Positions 1-9,281 of a DNA stretch of 34,722 bases are shown piece by piece. Source of the stretch: Acidobacteriota bacterium (GTDB lineage Bacteria > Acidobacteriota > Terriglobia > Terriglobales > Acidobacteriaceae); assembly GCA_028873155.1 (NCBI GenBank), contig JAGWML010000002.1, positions 1-34,722 of the forward strand, written 5' to 3'. Under the pieces are notes generated by a model. The model saw only the letters and a program-made list of their open reading frames with translations, was not told the origin of the DNA and searched no databases. A program made the position numbers and the translations under genes. The stretch's first letter is position 1, and every line of letters begins with the position of its first letter.

Positions 1-145
1 GCAATCGCGACGCGCGCGGGAGCAGACATTACAGGCCTCACCTCATGGACGCTGGGGTGCTCCATTGGGCAGCCTGAGCAGGAACGTTGGACCGAACGTG
101 GATGAAGCGCAGAGCACCGGCGGATGGTAGCATCAAAGCTGACCA

Positions 146-1801
146 ATGCATACCAAAAAGCTGAAAATCATCCCTCTGGGCGGACTCGGCGAGTTCGGCA
201 TGAACTGTCTTGCCCTGCGCTGGGAAGACGACATCATCGTCATCGACGCCGGACTTATGTTTCCCGAGACTGAGTTGCTCGGGGTGGACATCGTCGTGCC
301 CGACATTTCCTACCTCGTCGAAAACAAGGCGCACGTGCGCGCTATCATTCTGACCCACGGCCATGAGGACCACATTGGCGGATTGCCGTGGATTCTCAGT
401 GAGATCAAGGTCCCGGTTTATGCCACTGAGTTCACCCTGGCGTATGTGGAGGGCAAGCTCGAAGAGCATCAGCTTCTGGACGAGACCGAGCTGATCGAGA
501 TTGCGCCGAAAGAAAAGTTCTCCATTGGCCCATTCACGATTGAGCCGATTCGCGTCACCCACTCCCTGGTTGATTGCGTCGCGCTGGCCATCGACACGCC
601 GGCGGGCGTTGTAATCCATACGGGCGACTTCAAGATCGATCTTTCACCGCTCGACGAGAAGCCCTTCGATCTCCACACCTTTGCCGAGTATGGCAAGCGT
701 GGCGTGCTCGCCCTGCTGCAGGATTCAACGAACGTGGAGCGCGGTGGGTACACGCCGAGCGAACGGGCCGTTGTGCCGCGATTGGATGAGATCTTCTCGC
801 GGGCCAAGCGCAAGATCTTTTTCAGTTGCTTTTCTTCGTCGATCTACCGCATCCGCATCGCAATGGAACTCGCCCGCGCGCACGGCCGGAAGGTCGCGGT
901 GATCGGCCGATCGATGATGGAAAGCACCGAGATCGCGCAGGACCTGGGTTACATCGATCTGCCACCAGGGCTGGTCATCAATCCGGGACAGATGCGGGAT
1001 TATGCGCCGGACGAGCTGATGGTGCTCATCAGCGGCACACAGGGCGAGCCGATGAGCGCGCTGAGCCGTGCTGCGGTGGACAACCACAAGCATGCAAAGA
1101 TTGATGCCGGCGATACCGTCGTCCTGAGCTCGCGCATCATTCCGGGCAACGAAAAAGGCATCTTCCGCGTCATCGACCACCTCTACCGGCGCGATGCGCA
1201 TGTAATCTGCGATGACGGATCGAGCGGCCTGATCCATGTGAGCGGCCACGGCAGCCAGGAAGAGATGCGCCTGCTCATCAACCTCGTACGGCCCAAGTTC
1301 TTCATCCCTGTCCACGGCGACTACCGCTACCTGCGCCGCCACGCGCAGGTGGCCATGGAGACCGGAGCCGTTGAACACGCGATTGTCATCGAAGACGGCG
1401 ACGTGCTGGAACTGGACAAGAACGATGCGCGCAAGAAGGACAAAGTCACCGCCGGCCGCATCCTCATCGACTCCGGCTCAAGCATCGATGTGGTCGAGGA
1501 CCTGGTCATTCGCGACCGCCGCATCCTGAGCGAGGACGGCATTGTGCTCGCAGTCCTGGCGATCAACAAGCGTACAGGCAGGCTGGAGTTGACTCCTGAG
1601 GTCGTGATGCGCGGATTTGGCGGAGCAGACATCACCGAACAGGCACGCGAGCAGGTGCTGAAGACGCTGGACGAACTGAGTGACGAGCAGAAGGCCGACT
1701 ACGGCATGGCCAAGGACAAGATCCGCGCAGACCTGAAACGGCTCATTCAAAAGACGACGGGACGACGACCGATGATCATGCCGGTGATTCTGGAGATCTG
1801 A
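146..1801 (+). CDS. rnj: Ribonuclease J
   Basis: Encodes a 551-aa metallo-beta-lactamase/beta-CASP ribonuclease, the usual RNase J length. RNase J is a cytoplasmic 5'-to-3' exonuclease and endonuclease that matures rRNA and decays mRNA. The zinc-binding motif HGHEDHIGG lies near residues 72-80, followed by HTGDFKID (about residues 158-165) and the beta-CASP segment with PVHGDYRYLRRHA (about residues 389-401). The C-terminal RNase J domain ends in RRPMIMPVILEI. The ATG at 146 has an in-frame TGA six bases upstream, so the frame cannot extend further; the ribosome binding site is weak. A dehydratase gene follows 22 bases after the stop on the same strand. Family call is firm; paralog type (J1 or J2) cannot be told. 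Confidence 0.96.
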   Translation: MHTKKLKIIPLGGLGEFGMNCLALRWEDDIIVIDAGLMFPETELLGVDIVVPDISYLVENKAHVRAIILTHGHEDHIGGLPWILSEIKVPVYATEFTLAYVEGKLEEHQLLDETELIEIAPKEKFSIGPFTIEPIRVTHSLVDCVALAIDTPAGVVIHTGDFKIDLSPLDEKPFDLHTFAEYGKRGVLALLQDSTNVERGGYTPSERAVVPRLDEIFSRAKRKIFFSCFSSSIYRIRIAMELARAHGRKVAVIGRSMMESTEIAQDLGYIDLPPGLVINPGQMRDYAPDELMVLISGTQGEPMSALSRAAVDNHKHAKIDAGDTVVLSSRIIPGNEKGIFRVIDHLYRRDAHVICDDGSSGLIHVSGHGSQEEMRLLINLVRPKFFIPVHGDYRYLRRHAQVAMETGAVEHAIVIEDGDVLELDKNDARKKDKVTAGRILIDSGSSIDVVEDLVIRDRRILSEDGIVLAVLAINKRTGRLELTPEVVMRGFGGADITEQAREQVLKTLDELSDEQKADYGMAKDKIRADLKRLIQKTTGRRPMIMPVILEI

Positions 1802-1823
1802 ATCGAAGAGGCGCAGAGGTTCA

Positions 1824-2804
1824 ATGGCAGATGCACTTGTCACCCTGAACGCCGTGCGCGACGCGGCAGCGCGCATCGCCGGAATTGCCGTCCGTACACC
1901 GCTCGTCCACACCCCGTTTCCTGGAGTCGCAGGCAACGTCTGGCTCAAGGCCGAAAGCCTTCAGCCAATCGGCGCATTCAAGATTCGCGGCGCCGCGAAC
2001 AAGATTCTGCAGCTCACGCCCGACGAACGCAGACGCGGAGTGATTACCTACTCAAGCGGTAACCACGCCCAGGGCGTCGCCTATGCGGCGCGCGCCGTCG
2101 GTACGAAGGCTGTGATTGTGATGCCTTCGAATGCGCCGGCCATCAAGCGAGCTGCCACTCTGGCGCTCGGGGCAGAGGTCGTCGACGTCGGCCCCGCATC
2201 GAGTGAGCGCCTTGCCAAGGCAGAAGAGCTGGTGCGCGCTCACAGCTACGTGGTGGTTCCTCCCTATGACGATATAGACATCATCGCCGGGCAGGCAACC
2301 TGCGGCTTGGAGATTGCTGAGGCCCTTCCTGAGGTGGATCTTGTTTTGGCGCCCGTCTCCGGCGGAGGTCTGTTGAGCGGCGTGGCTGCAGCCGTCAAGC
2401 AGTTGTGTCCCCGCGTAAAAGTTGTCGGCGTGGAGCCGGAACTGGCTGGCGACACGGCCGAAAGCTTCCGCAAAGGGTCTGTCGTGGAGTGGCCTGCGGA
2501 ACTGACCACCCGCACCATCGCAGACGGACTGCGCACGCAGAGCGTGGGAAAGCGCAACTTCGCGCATATCCAGGCATTTGTAGATGACGTTGTGACTGTG
2601 ACTGAAGGCGAGATTCGTAGCGCGATGCGGGCCATTGTTTCCACCGCCCGGCTTGTTCCGGAGCCCAGCGGCGCTGTGGCTGCTGCCGCGTTGCTCTTCC
2701 ATGCAGGTCAGTTGCCTGCATATCAAAAAGCCGTTGCCGTGGTGAGCGGCGGCAATGTCGCGCCCGAGTTGCTGGCCCGTGTGCTCACTGAAGTCGACTT
2801 ATAA
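1824..2804 (+). CDS. Threonine/serine dehydratase (PLP-dependent, fold type II)
   Basis: A 326-aa pyridoxal-phosphate enzyme of the threonine dehydratase/serine racemase family, predicted to deaminate threonine or serine to the 2-oxo acid. The PLP lysine is in QPIGAFKIRGA (about residue 53). The substrate loop SSGNHAQGV is about residues 77-85, the phosphate-binding glycine loop is PVSGGGLLSG (about residues 177-186), and VSGGN lies near the C-terminus. There is no C-terminal ACT regulatory domain, so it resembles the short catabolic or racemase-like forms rather than biosynthetic IlvA. AGAGG just upstream of the ATG supports the start. It could alternatively be a serine racemase; sequence alone does not decide. 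Confidence 0.9.
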   Translation: MADALVTLNAVRDAAARIAGIAVRTPLVHTPFPGVAGNVWLKAESLQPIGAFKIRGAANKILQLTPDERRRGVITYSSGNHAQGVAYAARAVGTKAVIVMPSNAPAIKRAATLALGAEVVDVGPASSERLAKAEELVRAHSYVVVPPYDDIDIIAGQATCGLEIAEALPEVDLVLAPVSGGGLLSGVAAAVKQLCPRVKVVGVEPELAGDTAESFRKGSVVEWPAELTTRTIADGLRTQSVGKRNFAHIQAFVDDVVTVTEGEIRSAMRAIVSTARLVPEPSGAVAAAALLFHAGQLPAYQKAVAVVSGGNVAPELLARVLTEVDL

Positions 2805-2816
2805 CGTCGTTCGGCT

Positions 2817-3836
2817 ATGATGCTTCCTGTGATGAAGCTCCGTTCCCTTGCATTAGGATTGGCAGTCCTGTGCGCTCCTGCGGCGCATGCCCAGAAGCGC
2901 CCTCCGCAGATCGTCAAGCCGCTGGCCGGTCCGCGGGCCGCGGCATTGCGCGTCACATGGCTGTATGTCTCCCCGGACAAGAGCGCGCAAAAAGTGGAGC
3001 GCGTCCAGATCGGCCGTGAGCTGGTCATCGCGGAAAAAAGTGGCGACTGGCTGCGCGTCTACGCCAACACGGATGTCGAAGAGGAGCACTCAGAAGATGA
3101 GCCGGTCTTCGGCAGCAACGACACGCCTCCTCCCATCACGGGATGGATGGAAGCCAAGGGAGTCGTCTCAGAGAATTTGCCCAACGGGGACCAGATTCTG
3201 CTGGGCTCGGCGGCGTCTGAGGAAGCGCTGGCCGCGGATCCCCGTGGGCCTGCGAATGCCGCGCAGGCAGCCCGGCTGCTCTACCGGCGTGTGGTGGAGA
3301 TGTTTCCGAACTCGCCGCTGGCTGCTGAGGCAGCCTGGCGCGCCGCGGATATCCGCTGGCAGTTGCAGAAGGCCGACTACCATTCGTTGCCCTCGGCCAA
3401 GCTGCAGAATCCTGCGCTGCACAACCAGATGGACGAAGACGAGCTGCACAAGGTCATGAAGTATTACCCCCACACGCGCTGGGCCGACCTGGCGGACTTT
3501 GACCTGATTGATAACAAACTTTGCGGCGACTGGCAGGGCCAGGAAAAGTGCCCCGAGCGCGAGTCGGATGTCTATGAGCGGTACGCCGCCGAGCACCCCA
3601 ATGGGCCTCGCACGGCCCAGGCGCTCTATGAAGCTTGTTACCGGCAGGCGGTTCTCACGGATATGTACCGGGCCGATGGCAGTGATAAGCGCCACGACGA
3701 AGCGCACCACCATGCGGGTGCGCTCGCGGCGCAACTCAAAGACAAGTTTCCTGAGTCGGATTACACCTGGCGAGCGGCCGCGCTCGTGTTCAAATTAGAT
3801 CAGGAAGTGCCTGTTTACGGCATCGATCAACCCTAG
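2817..3836 (+). CDS. Secreted SH3-like/TPR-like protein of unknown function
   Basis: A 339-aa protein with a signal peptide (MKLRSLALGL... to AHAQ, cleavage likely after residue 25). Residues about 40-115 read as a bacterial SH3 domain: RVTWLYVSPD, then a VQIGRELVIAEKSGDWLRVY strand pattern and GWMEAKGVV. Residues about 140-330 are helical and resemble TPR or outer-membrane-lipoprotein repeats (ARLLYRRVVEMFPNSPLAAEAAW; YERYAAEHPNGPRTAQALYEA). It probably acts in the periplasm, perhaps in envelope assembly, but no function can be assigned. Start choice is open: ATG codons at 2817, 2820 and 2832 all precede the same signal peptide and none has a clear ribosome binding site. uppP begins 18 bases after the stop, so co-transcription is likely. 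Confidence 0.82.
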   Translation: MMLPVMKLRSLALGLAVLCAPAAHAQKRPPQIVKPLAGPRAAALRVTWLYVSPDKSAQKVERVQIGRELVIAEKSGDWLRVYANTDVEEEHSEDEPVFGSNDTPPPITGWMEAKGVVSENLPNGDQILLGSAASEEALAADPRGPANAAQAARLLYRRVVEMFPNSPLAAEAAWRAADIRWQLQKADYHSLPSAKLQNPALHNQMDEDELHKVMKYYPHTRWADLADFDLIDNKLCGDWQGQEKCPERESDVYERYAAEHPNGPRTAQALYEACYRQAVLTDMYRADGSDKRHDEAHHHAGALAAQLKDKFPESDYTWRAAALVFKLDQEVPVYGIDQP

Positions 3837-3854
3837 GGCATTCTCGGAGGTTTC

Positions 3855-4736
3855 TTGAACGTCTACATTCAGTCTGTTCTGTTGGGCATCGTCGAGGGCC
3901 TGACGGAGTTTCTCCCTGTCAGTTCAACGGCGCATCTGCGCATCACCGAAGCGCTGATGCGGATTCCCCTCGACGACGCGTACTGGAAGATGTACACCAT
4001 CGTGATCCAGGCCGGTGCCATCCTCGCGCTCCTGCTGCTGTATCTTGGCCGCATCGTCGGGTTTCTGCGGACATTTCCGGAGGGTGAAAACGGCGACCGC
4101 AACTGGCTGACGCATCCGATTTCCCTGACCTTCATCGCCTTCGCGTGCACCTCGGCTCCGGCGCTGCTGCTGAAGAAATGGAGCGACCACAACCTGGGCA
4201 GTCTCACCGTGATGGCACTTGCGCTGCTGATTGGCGGCGTGGTGATGTGGATCGTGGATGTCTGGTTCTCGCGCCAGGAAGCCTCAACGACCCATGTGGA
4301 GGAGATGACCCTCGGCCAGTCCATCTGGATTGGTCTCTGCCAGGCGCTTTCCGCGATCTTTCCGGGGGTCTCGCGCTCCATGTCCACCATCGCAGCAGGC
4401 CAGATTGCCAGTCTCGACCGCCCGTCGGCACTGGAGTTCAGCTTCCTGCTCTCCATCCCCACCATGCTGGCTGCCACGGGCTACGATCTGCTGAAGGAGA
4501 TCCATCCCCACAAGGACGCAAGTGCAGCGGCAGTTGCGGCGGCGCACGTGGTGATGAACGGCGAGCGCTGGATTGTGCTGGCGATTGGCTTCATCGTCTC
4601 GTTCGTCGTCGCGCTGGGAGTCGTCGAGTGGTTCCTTCTCTGGGTCCGGCGGCGCGGCTTCGCCCTGTTCGCTCTCTATCGCATCGTCCTCGGCATTGCA
4701 CTGCTCCTCTTCGGGGCGCACTACATCGCCAGTTAA
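3855..4736 (+). CDS. uppP: Undecaprenyl-diphosphatase UppP (BacA family)
   Basis: A 293-aa polytopic inner-membrane phosphatase that converts undecaprenyl diphosphate to undecaprenyl phosphate, recycling the lipid carrier for peptidoglycan and other surface polymers; overexpression in other bacteria gives bacitracin resistance. The family motifs are clear: EGLTEFLPVSSTAHL near residues 13-27 and FPGVSRSMSTIAAGQ near residues 172-186. About eight hydrophobic segments are present. The start is TTG at 3855, with CGGAGG at 3845-3850 four bases upstream. Length is slightly above the typical 265-280 aa because of a longer loop around residues 215-240 rich in alanine and histidine. Confidence 0.95.
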   Translation: MNVYIQSVLLGIVEGLTEFLPVSSTAHLRITEALMRIPLDDAYWKMYTIVIQAGAILALLLLYLGRIVGFLRTFPEGENGDRNWLTHPISLTFIAFACTSAPALLLKKWSDHNLGSLTVMALALLIGGVVMWIVDVWFSRQEASTTHVEEMTLGQSIWIGLCQALSAIFPGVSRSMSTIAAGQIASLDRPSALEFSFLLSIPTMLAATGYDLLKEIHPHKDASAAAVAAAHVVMNGERWIVLAIGFIVSFVVALGVVEWFLLWVRRRGFALFALYRIVLGIALLLFGAHYIAS

Positions 4737-4908
4737 ACCCACAGATTTCATAGCGCAGCGGGGGTGGACACCATGGTTCCTCCCGCTTTGTTTTTGCCTG
4801 GAAGGAACCGGGCAGGCCTCGATAATAGGAATTGCTCTGGGATCTCTCACCGCACCGGCGGCTGCAATCAGCCAATTGCGGAATCCGGACAGCGGAGGCG
4901 TCCCCACC

Positions 4909-7473
4909 ATGAAGCCGATTCCAATCGCTTTGCCGCCCAAGCGTAACCGTGCCCTTGAGGTCTTCCTGGGGCTCTTAGCTTCGCTTGTCTCGATCCTTCT
5001 TTTCCTCTCCCTTGCCACCTATCACCCCGCAGACCCCTCGATGAGCACCTCCGTCGACGCAGCGCTCGCGCACAGCGCGCGGAACTGGGTCGGCGTCGTT
5101 GGGGCATGGACCAGTGACCTCTTGCTACAGTGGGCCGGGCTGGCAGCATTTCTGTTCCCGTTCTGGATTGGAATTCTCGGCTGGGGCTGGCTGCGCTCCC
5201 GGGAGAGCGGCTCCGCGTGGTTGCGCTGGGCGGGCTGCGCGCTGGCCTTGATCTTTGTCCCCGCTGCACTGGGATTGCTCCCGTGGCACTGGCGCTGGAT
5301 GCACGCCGTTCCCCTTGAAGGCGTGATGGGCCGCCTGATGGCCGGCGTGCTGGTCGCATACCTGAATATCCAGGGCGCATGGCTGGTCGCTCTGGCGCTC
5401 TCTGCAGTGGGCCTCTACTTCGCCGTTGGCATCCGCCTATGGGCCATGAAGCAATTCCTCGAAGATCGATGGATCCATCTCATCGCGCTGCGCGATAAAT
5501 GGAGAAACTGGCGCGAAGAGCGAGCCGAGCGCAAGGCCGATGCAGAGATGGCGCGCGACGAACAGGCTTCCCCCGGCCCCGAACAGCGCCTCTTCACCGG
5601 AACCATCGACGGCGAAGATCCCGCTGCGGAACCGCCGCAGCAGCATCGTCCCAGCCGACTTTCCCTTCTCTTTGGGCGCCGCACGAGGCCAGTGGCTGCC
5701 GACCCCGTGGATGAGATTCCGGCCTACCAGCGTGTGCCGCTGGCCGAATCCGATAGCGAGACGCCGGTGGCCGAGACTCTGCGGAGGGCGAGCATCTGGG
5801 AACGCCAGGCGCCCCCGACCGCAGCACCTGCGCCAGCTTCAACCCCAGTTCCCGCAGCAATGCCTTCGACTTCGCGACTGGTTGAGATGCCTTCCGCCGC
5901 TCCCGCAGCGCCTCCTGCGCCCGCCGCTGTGGAGAAGGAAATCGCCATCCACGAGCGTGCCGATGCAGAGATCCGCATGACCACTGTCGCGCCGAAGCAT
6001 ATGAGCGGCTACAAGCTGCCGCCGAGCACCCTGCTGAATGCAGGCAATGGGCCGCAGGCGATTCGCGAGGAAGAACTGCGCGAAGAGGCCCGGGTGCTGG
6101 TGGAAAAGTGCGCTGAGTTCGACGTCCGCGGTCAGGTTGTTCAAATCAATCCCGGTCCGATGGTCACCACCTACGAGTTCAAGCCCGAGGCTGGCGTCAA
6201 ATACTCGCGCGTCACCGGACTCGCCGAGGATCTGTGTCTCGCGATGCGGGCGGAGAGCATTCTGATCGAGCGCATGGCCGGCAAAAGTACAGTTGGCATC
6301 CAAGTTCCCAATCACGAGCGCGAGACGATCCACCTGCGCGACGTGCTGGAGTCGGAGACCTTTGCCAAGGCCAAGTCGCGGCTGACGCTTGCCATGGGCA
6401 AGGACATCAACGGCCGCATTGTGACGGCTGACCTTGCATCCATGCCGCATGTGCTCATCGCCGGATCCACCGGCTCCGGCAAATCCGTTGCCATCAACGC
6501 GATGATCATGAGCCTGCTCTTTCGCACGACACCAGCTCAGGTTCGGCTCATCCTGGTCGATCCGAAGCGCGTGGAACTAGGCATGTATGAGGGTATTCCT
6601 CATCTCTTCACGCCCATCATCACGGAACCCAAGCTGGCCGCGAATGCCCTGCGCAATGCTGTGCGTGAGATGGAACGCCGCCTGAAGCTGCTCGCCTCGC
6701 GCAGCGTGCGGAACATCGACCAGTACAACAAGTTGTTTGAGGGCTCCATGCCGTCGCTCTTTGAAGAGGGCGAGCCCGAGGAGCCGCTGCCCTACATCGT
6801 GATCATTATCGACGAGCTGGCGGACCTGATGATGCTGGACCGCGCCAACGTGGAGGAGTCCATCACCAGGCTGGCCCAGATGGCGCGTGCCGTCGGCATC
6901 CACCTGGTGCTGGCGACGCAGCGGCCCAGCGTGGACGTCATTACCGGCCTCATCAAGGCCAATGTGCCCACGCGCATCAGCTTCCGGCTGGCAACCAAGG
7001 TGGATTCCAGGACGATTCTCGACACCAATGGCGCCGAGGCTTTGCTGGGCCGCGGCGACATGCTCTTTCTGCCTCCCGGCACCAGCCGCCTGATGCGGCT
7101 CCATGCGCCGTATGTCAGTGAAAAGGAAACGGCTGCGATTGTTTCGTTCTGGAAAGATCAAGGCTCGGCCGAATATGCCGAAGGCTTCCTTGAGTCACCT
7201 CGTGATGAGCGGCCCGGCACCGATGCAGCGAGCGGCGGCGAGGATGAAAGTGACCCCCTCTTTGATGACGCCGTTCGTCTGGTCTTCGAGTTTGGCAAGG
7301 CGTCAACCTCTCTTTTGCAGCGCAGGTTACGAATTGGATATGGCCGAGCAGCCCATTTGATTGATTTAATGGAACGCGATGGGCTGGTTGGACCTGCCGA
7401 CGGTTCGCGCCCCCGGGAGTTGCTCAAGTCCCCCGGATGGCTGCATGAAGTCGCAGTCTCCAACGAATCGTAA
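4909..7473 (+). CDS. ftsK: DNA translocase FtsK/SpoIIIE
   Basis: An 854-aa FtsK-family ATPase that pumps chromosomal DNA at the septum and supports dimer resolution. The first 180 or so residues hold about four membrane segments; an acidic, then proline/alanine-rich linker spans about residues 200-350. The motor domain follows: Walker A AGSTGSGKS near residue 518, Walker B VIIIDELADL near residue 630, and ATQRPSVDVITG after it. The last about 65 residues form the winged-helix gamma domain (DDAVRLVFEFGKASTS...RIGYGRAAHLIDLMERDGLVGP) that reads KOPS/SRS-type DNA. The frame is open back to 4573, inside uppP, but the ATG at 4909 has GGAGG at 4894-4898 and starts a normal FtsK N-terminus, so I use it. 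Confidence 0.95.
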   Translation: MKPIPIALPPKRNRALEVFLGLLASLVSILLFLSLATYHPADPSMSTSVDAALAHSARNWVGVVGAWTSDLLLQWAGLAAFLFPFWIGILGWGWLRSRESGSAWLRWAGCALALIFVPAALGLLPWHWRWMHAVPLEGVMGRLMAGVLVAYLNIQGAWLVALALSAVGLYFAVGIRLWAMKQFLEDRWIHLIALRDKWRNWREERAERKADAEMARDEQASPGPEQRLFTGTIDGEDPAAEPPQQHRPSRLSLLFGRRTRPVAADPVDEIPAYQRVPLAESDSETPVAETLRRASIWERQAPPTAAPAPASTPVPAAMPSTSRLVEMPSAAPAAPPAPAAVEKEIAIHERADAEIRMTTVAPKHMSGYKLPPSTLLNAGNGPQAIREEELREEARVLVEKCAEFDVRGQVVQINPGPMVTTYEFKPEAGVKYSRVTGLAEDLCLAMRAESILIERMAGKSTVGIQVPNHERETIHLRDVLESETFAKAKSRLTLAMGKDINGRIVTADLASMPHVLIAGSTGSGKSVAINAMIMSLLFRTTPAQVRLILVDPKRVELGMYEGIPHLFTPIITEPKLAANALRNAVREMERRLKLLASRSVRNIDQYNKLFEGSMPSLFEEGEPEEPLPYIVIIIDELADLMMLDRANVEESITRLAQMARAVGIHLVLATQRPSVDVITGLIKANVPTRISFRLATKVDSRTILDTNGAEALLGRGDMLFLPPGTSRLMRLHAPYVSEKETAAIVSFWKDQGSAEYAEGFLESPRDERPGTDAASGGEDESDPLFDDAVRLVFEFGKASTSLLQRRLRIGYGRAAHLIDLMERDGLVGPADGSRPRELLKSPGWLHEVAVSNES

Positions 7474-7505
7474 GCACATCAGACCGATGGCGGTGAAAGA
7501 ACGTT

Positions 7506-8252
7506 ATGTTTCGAAATGGTGCGAATCATGAAGCTCCCGTTATCCTGCTCATCGATGACGACATGATTAGCCGCGAAGTGACCGCCACTCTGTTGACCAT
7601 GCGCGGATACACCGTCCATAGCGCGGATGATGGTGCAACCGCTCTGACCCTTCTTGGCCGGGACACGCTTGCCCCTCACGTGATTTTGATGGATGCGCAG
7701 CTGCCCGGCATGCACGGGGTCGAGTTGATTCGTGCTCTGAGGGGCAAGGCCAGCGCCAGCATCTATGTCATCAGCGGCAGCGAAGGTGAACGGGATGTCA
7801 TCGAAGCTGCCGATGGATTCCTTCTCAAACCATTTGGTGCGGATGCCCTTGGTCAACTCATCGATGGAAGGACGCCGCAGGTTGCATCCGCACTTCCGAA
7901 TGCCTCCGAACCAATCCTGAACCTTGAGACCCTGGCGCGCTTTCGCGAGATCATGCCGGAGGCCATGGTGCGCGAAGTCTACGCAGCCGTAGCTTCTGAC
8001 TTAAAGCAGCGGAGCGAAGCCCTGTGTGACGCGATTGCGGAAGGGGATGCCAACACCGTGCGCCGCATTGGGCATGCGATCAAGGGCGGGTGTGGCATGG
8101 CCGGGGTAAAAGAAGCTGCCCGCCTCGGGGCATTGCTCGAATCCGAGAGTGACCAACTGGATAACTCGGCCTCCGTTCTGCTTGATTTGCGTGAAGCGAC
8201 AAGGAGCCTTGAGCGTATGCTTGAGGTTGAGTTTCCGGCGCAAGCAATGTAG
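7506..8252 (+). CDS. Receiver-Hpt phosphorelay protein
   Basis: A 248-aa protein with two signalling domains. The receiver domain (about residues 12-125) has the acidic pair in LLIDDDM, the phospho-acceptor Asp63 in LMDAQLPG, the Ser of ISGS and the conserved Lys of LLKPFG. The C-terminal part (about residues 145-240) is an Hpt helical bundle with the phosphotransfer His190 in the motif HAIKGGCGMAG. No DNA-binding or catalytic output domain is present, so it probably shuttles phosphate between a hybrid kinase encoded elsewhere and another receiver. The NarL-type regulator 90 bases downstream is an obvious candidate partner, but that link is inferred from position only. Confidence 0.87.
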   Translation: MFRNGANHEAPVILLIDDDMISREVTATLLTMRGYTVHSADDGATALTLLGRDTLAPHVILMDAQLPGMHGVELIRALRGKASASIYVISGSEGERDVIEAADGFLLKPFGADALGQLIDGRTPQVASALPNASEPILNLETLARFREIMPEAMVREVYAAVASDLKQRSEALCDAIAEGDANTVRRIGHAIKGGCGMAGVKEAARLGALLESESDQLDNSASVLLDLREATRSLERMLEVEFPAQAM

Positions 8253-8342
8253 TTGTAAAGAAAAGGGTTGAGTTATACCGGTTTTTATCGGATGCTACAA
8301 CCCACTTGCGAAGATCCTTGTTGTCGGAGGTTAGGGGCTGGC

Positions 8343-9008
8343 GTGGAAAGACCGATTCGAATCGTTCTGGCGGATGACCATCCTGTCGTACGCATTGGCG
8401 TGCGGAACATGCTGATGGTAGAGGAAGGTTTCAGCGTCGTTGGTGAGGCGGACGACGGCGATGACGCCATCACCCAGACGCTCGAACTGAAGCCGGACAT
8501 TCTGCTGCTCGATGTCGCCATGCCGCGCCTGCCTGGTCTCGAAGCCATGCGGGCAATCATGAAAGGTTCTCCTGAGGTCAAGATTCTTCTTCTGACCTCG
8601 ACCATCACGACACAGCAGATCATTGAAGCCCTGCACATCGGCGCGCGCGGCATCGTCCTCAAAGATGCCCTTGCAGGCCATCTCAAGGTCGCCATCCGGA
8701 CCGTCCACGCTGGCGACTTCTGGATCGGTGGCAAGCGCGTGGTCAACCTCGTGGCCGCGCTCCACGACCTCATGCAGCAGGCGGCCCCGCCGCAGAGAAA
8801 GACATACGGGCTCACTCCGCGCGAACTGGAAGTCGTGGGGTGCATTGTGGAAGGCTGCAGCAACCGCGACATCGCCAAGCAGTTTGGCCTGAGCGAAGAA
8901 ACCATCAAGCGGCACCTCTCCAACATTTTCGATAAGACAGGCGTCTCCACACGGCTGGAACTCGCGCTGTTTGCCATCGCGCATCATCTCGTCACCCCCC
9001 AGCAATAG
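8343..9008 (+). CDS. NarL/FixJ-family response regulator
   Basis: A LuxR-type response regulator, 221 aa from this start. The receiver has the acidic pair in LADDHPVV, phospho-acceptor Asp57 in LLLDVAMP, Thr in LLLTSTIT and Lys in GIVLKDAL. The C-terminal GerE helix-turn-helix runs LTPRELEVVGCIVEGCSNRDIA and then LSEETIKRHLSNIFDKTGVSTR. It should bind DNA as a dimer once phosphorylated; targets are unknown. I prefer the GTG at 8343 (CGGAGG at 8325-8330, 12 bases upstream). An in-frame TTG at 8268 would add 25 residues unlike family N-termini. It follows the receiver-Hpt gene on the same strand, with no sensor kinase nearby. Confidence 0.92.
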   Translation: MERPIRIVLADDHPVVRIGVRNMLMVEEGFSVVGEADDGDDAITQTLELKPDILLLDVAMPRLPGLEAMRAIMKGSPEVKILLLTSTITTQQIIEALHIGARGIVLKDALAGHLKVAIRTVHAGDFWIGGKRVVNLVAALHDLMQQAAPPQRKTYGLTPRELEVVGCIVEGCSNRDIAKQFGLSEETIKRHLSNIFDKTGVSTRLELALFAIAHHLVTPQQ

Positions 9009-9281
9009 AACGAACCGCGCAGAGCCTGGGCACGTCTTGGCCAGGCTTGATTTCAAAAGCCTCACGTCCCGATTTTCTTCCAGCCCCTCGTCTGAACGCG
9101 CGCACTCACATGCGCGGATGAAGACAGCAGCAGTGCCCCGCGCGTTCCATTCAGAAAACTTGAGCGTTGTCACTCGATACACGGCCCCTTCGGCCACGTC
9201 CGCGAGGCCGCACATGTAGGCCGGAATGGTTGCCCTTGCAGCGCCCTCCAATGCCATGATGAATGCGTGGAGCAAATCAGG

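Noticed and set aside
38..619. Minus-strand open frame of 193 codons over the start of rnj
   Set aside because: It lies antisense to the conserved RNase J coding region, with a composition typical of a shadow frame in high-GC DNA.
4573..4908. Possible 112-residue N-terminal extension of FtsK overlapping uppP
   Set aside because: The extension is an out-of-frame reading of uppP and intergenic DNA. The ATG at 4909 has a good ribosome binding site and starts a normal FtsK N-terminus.
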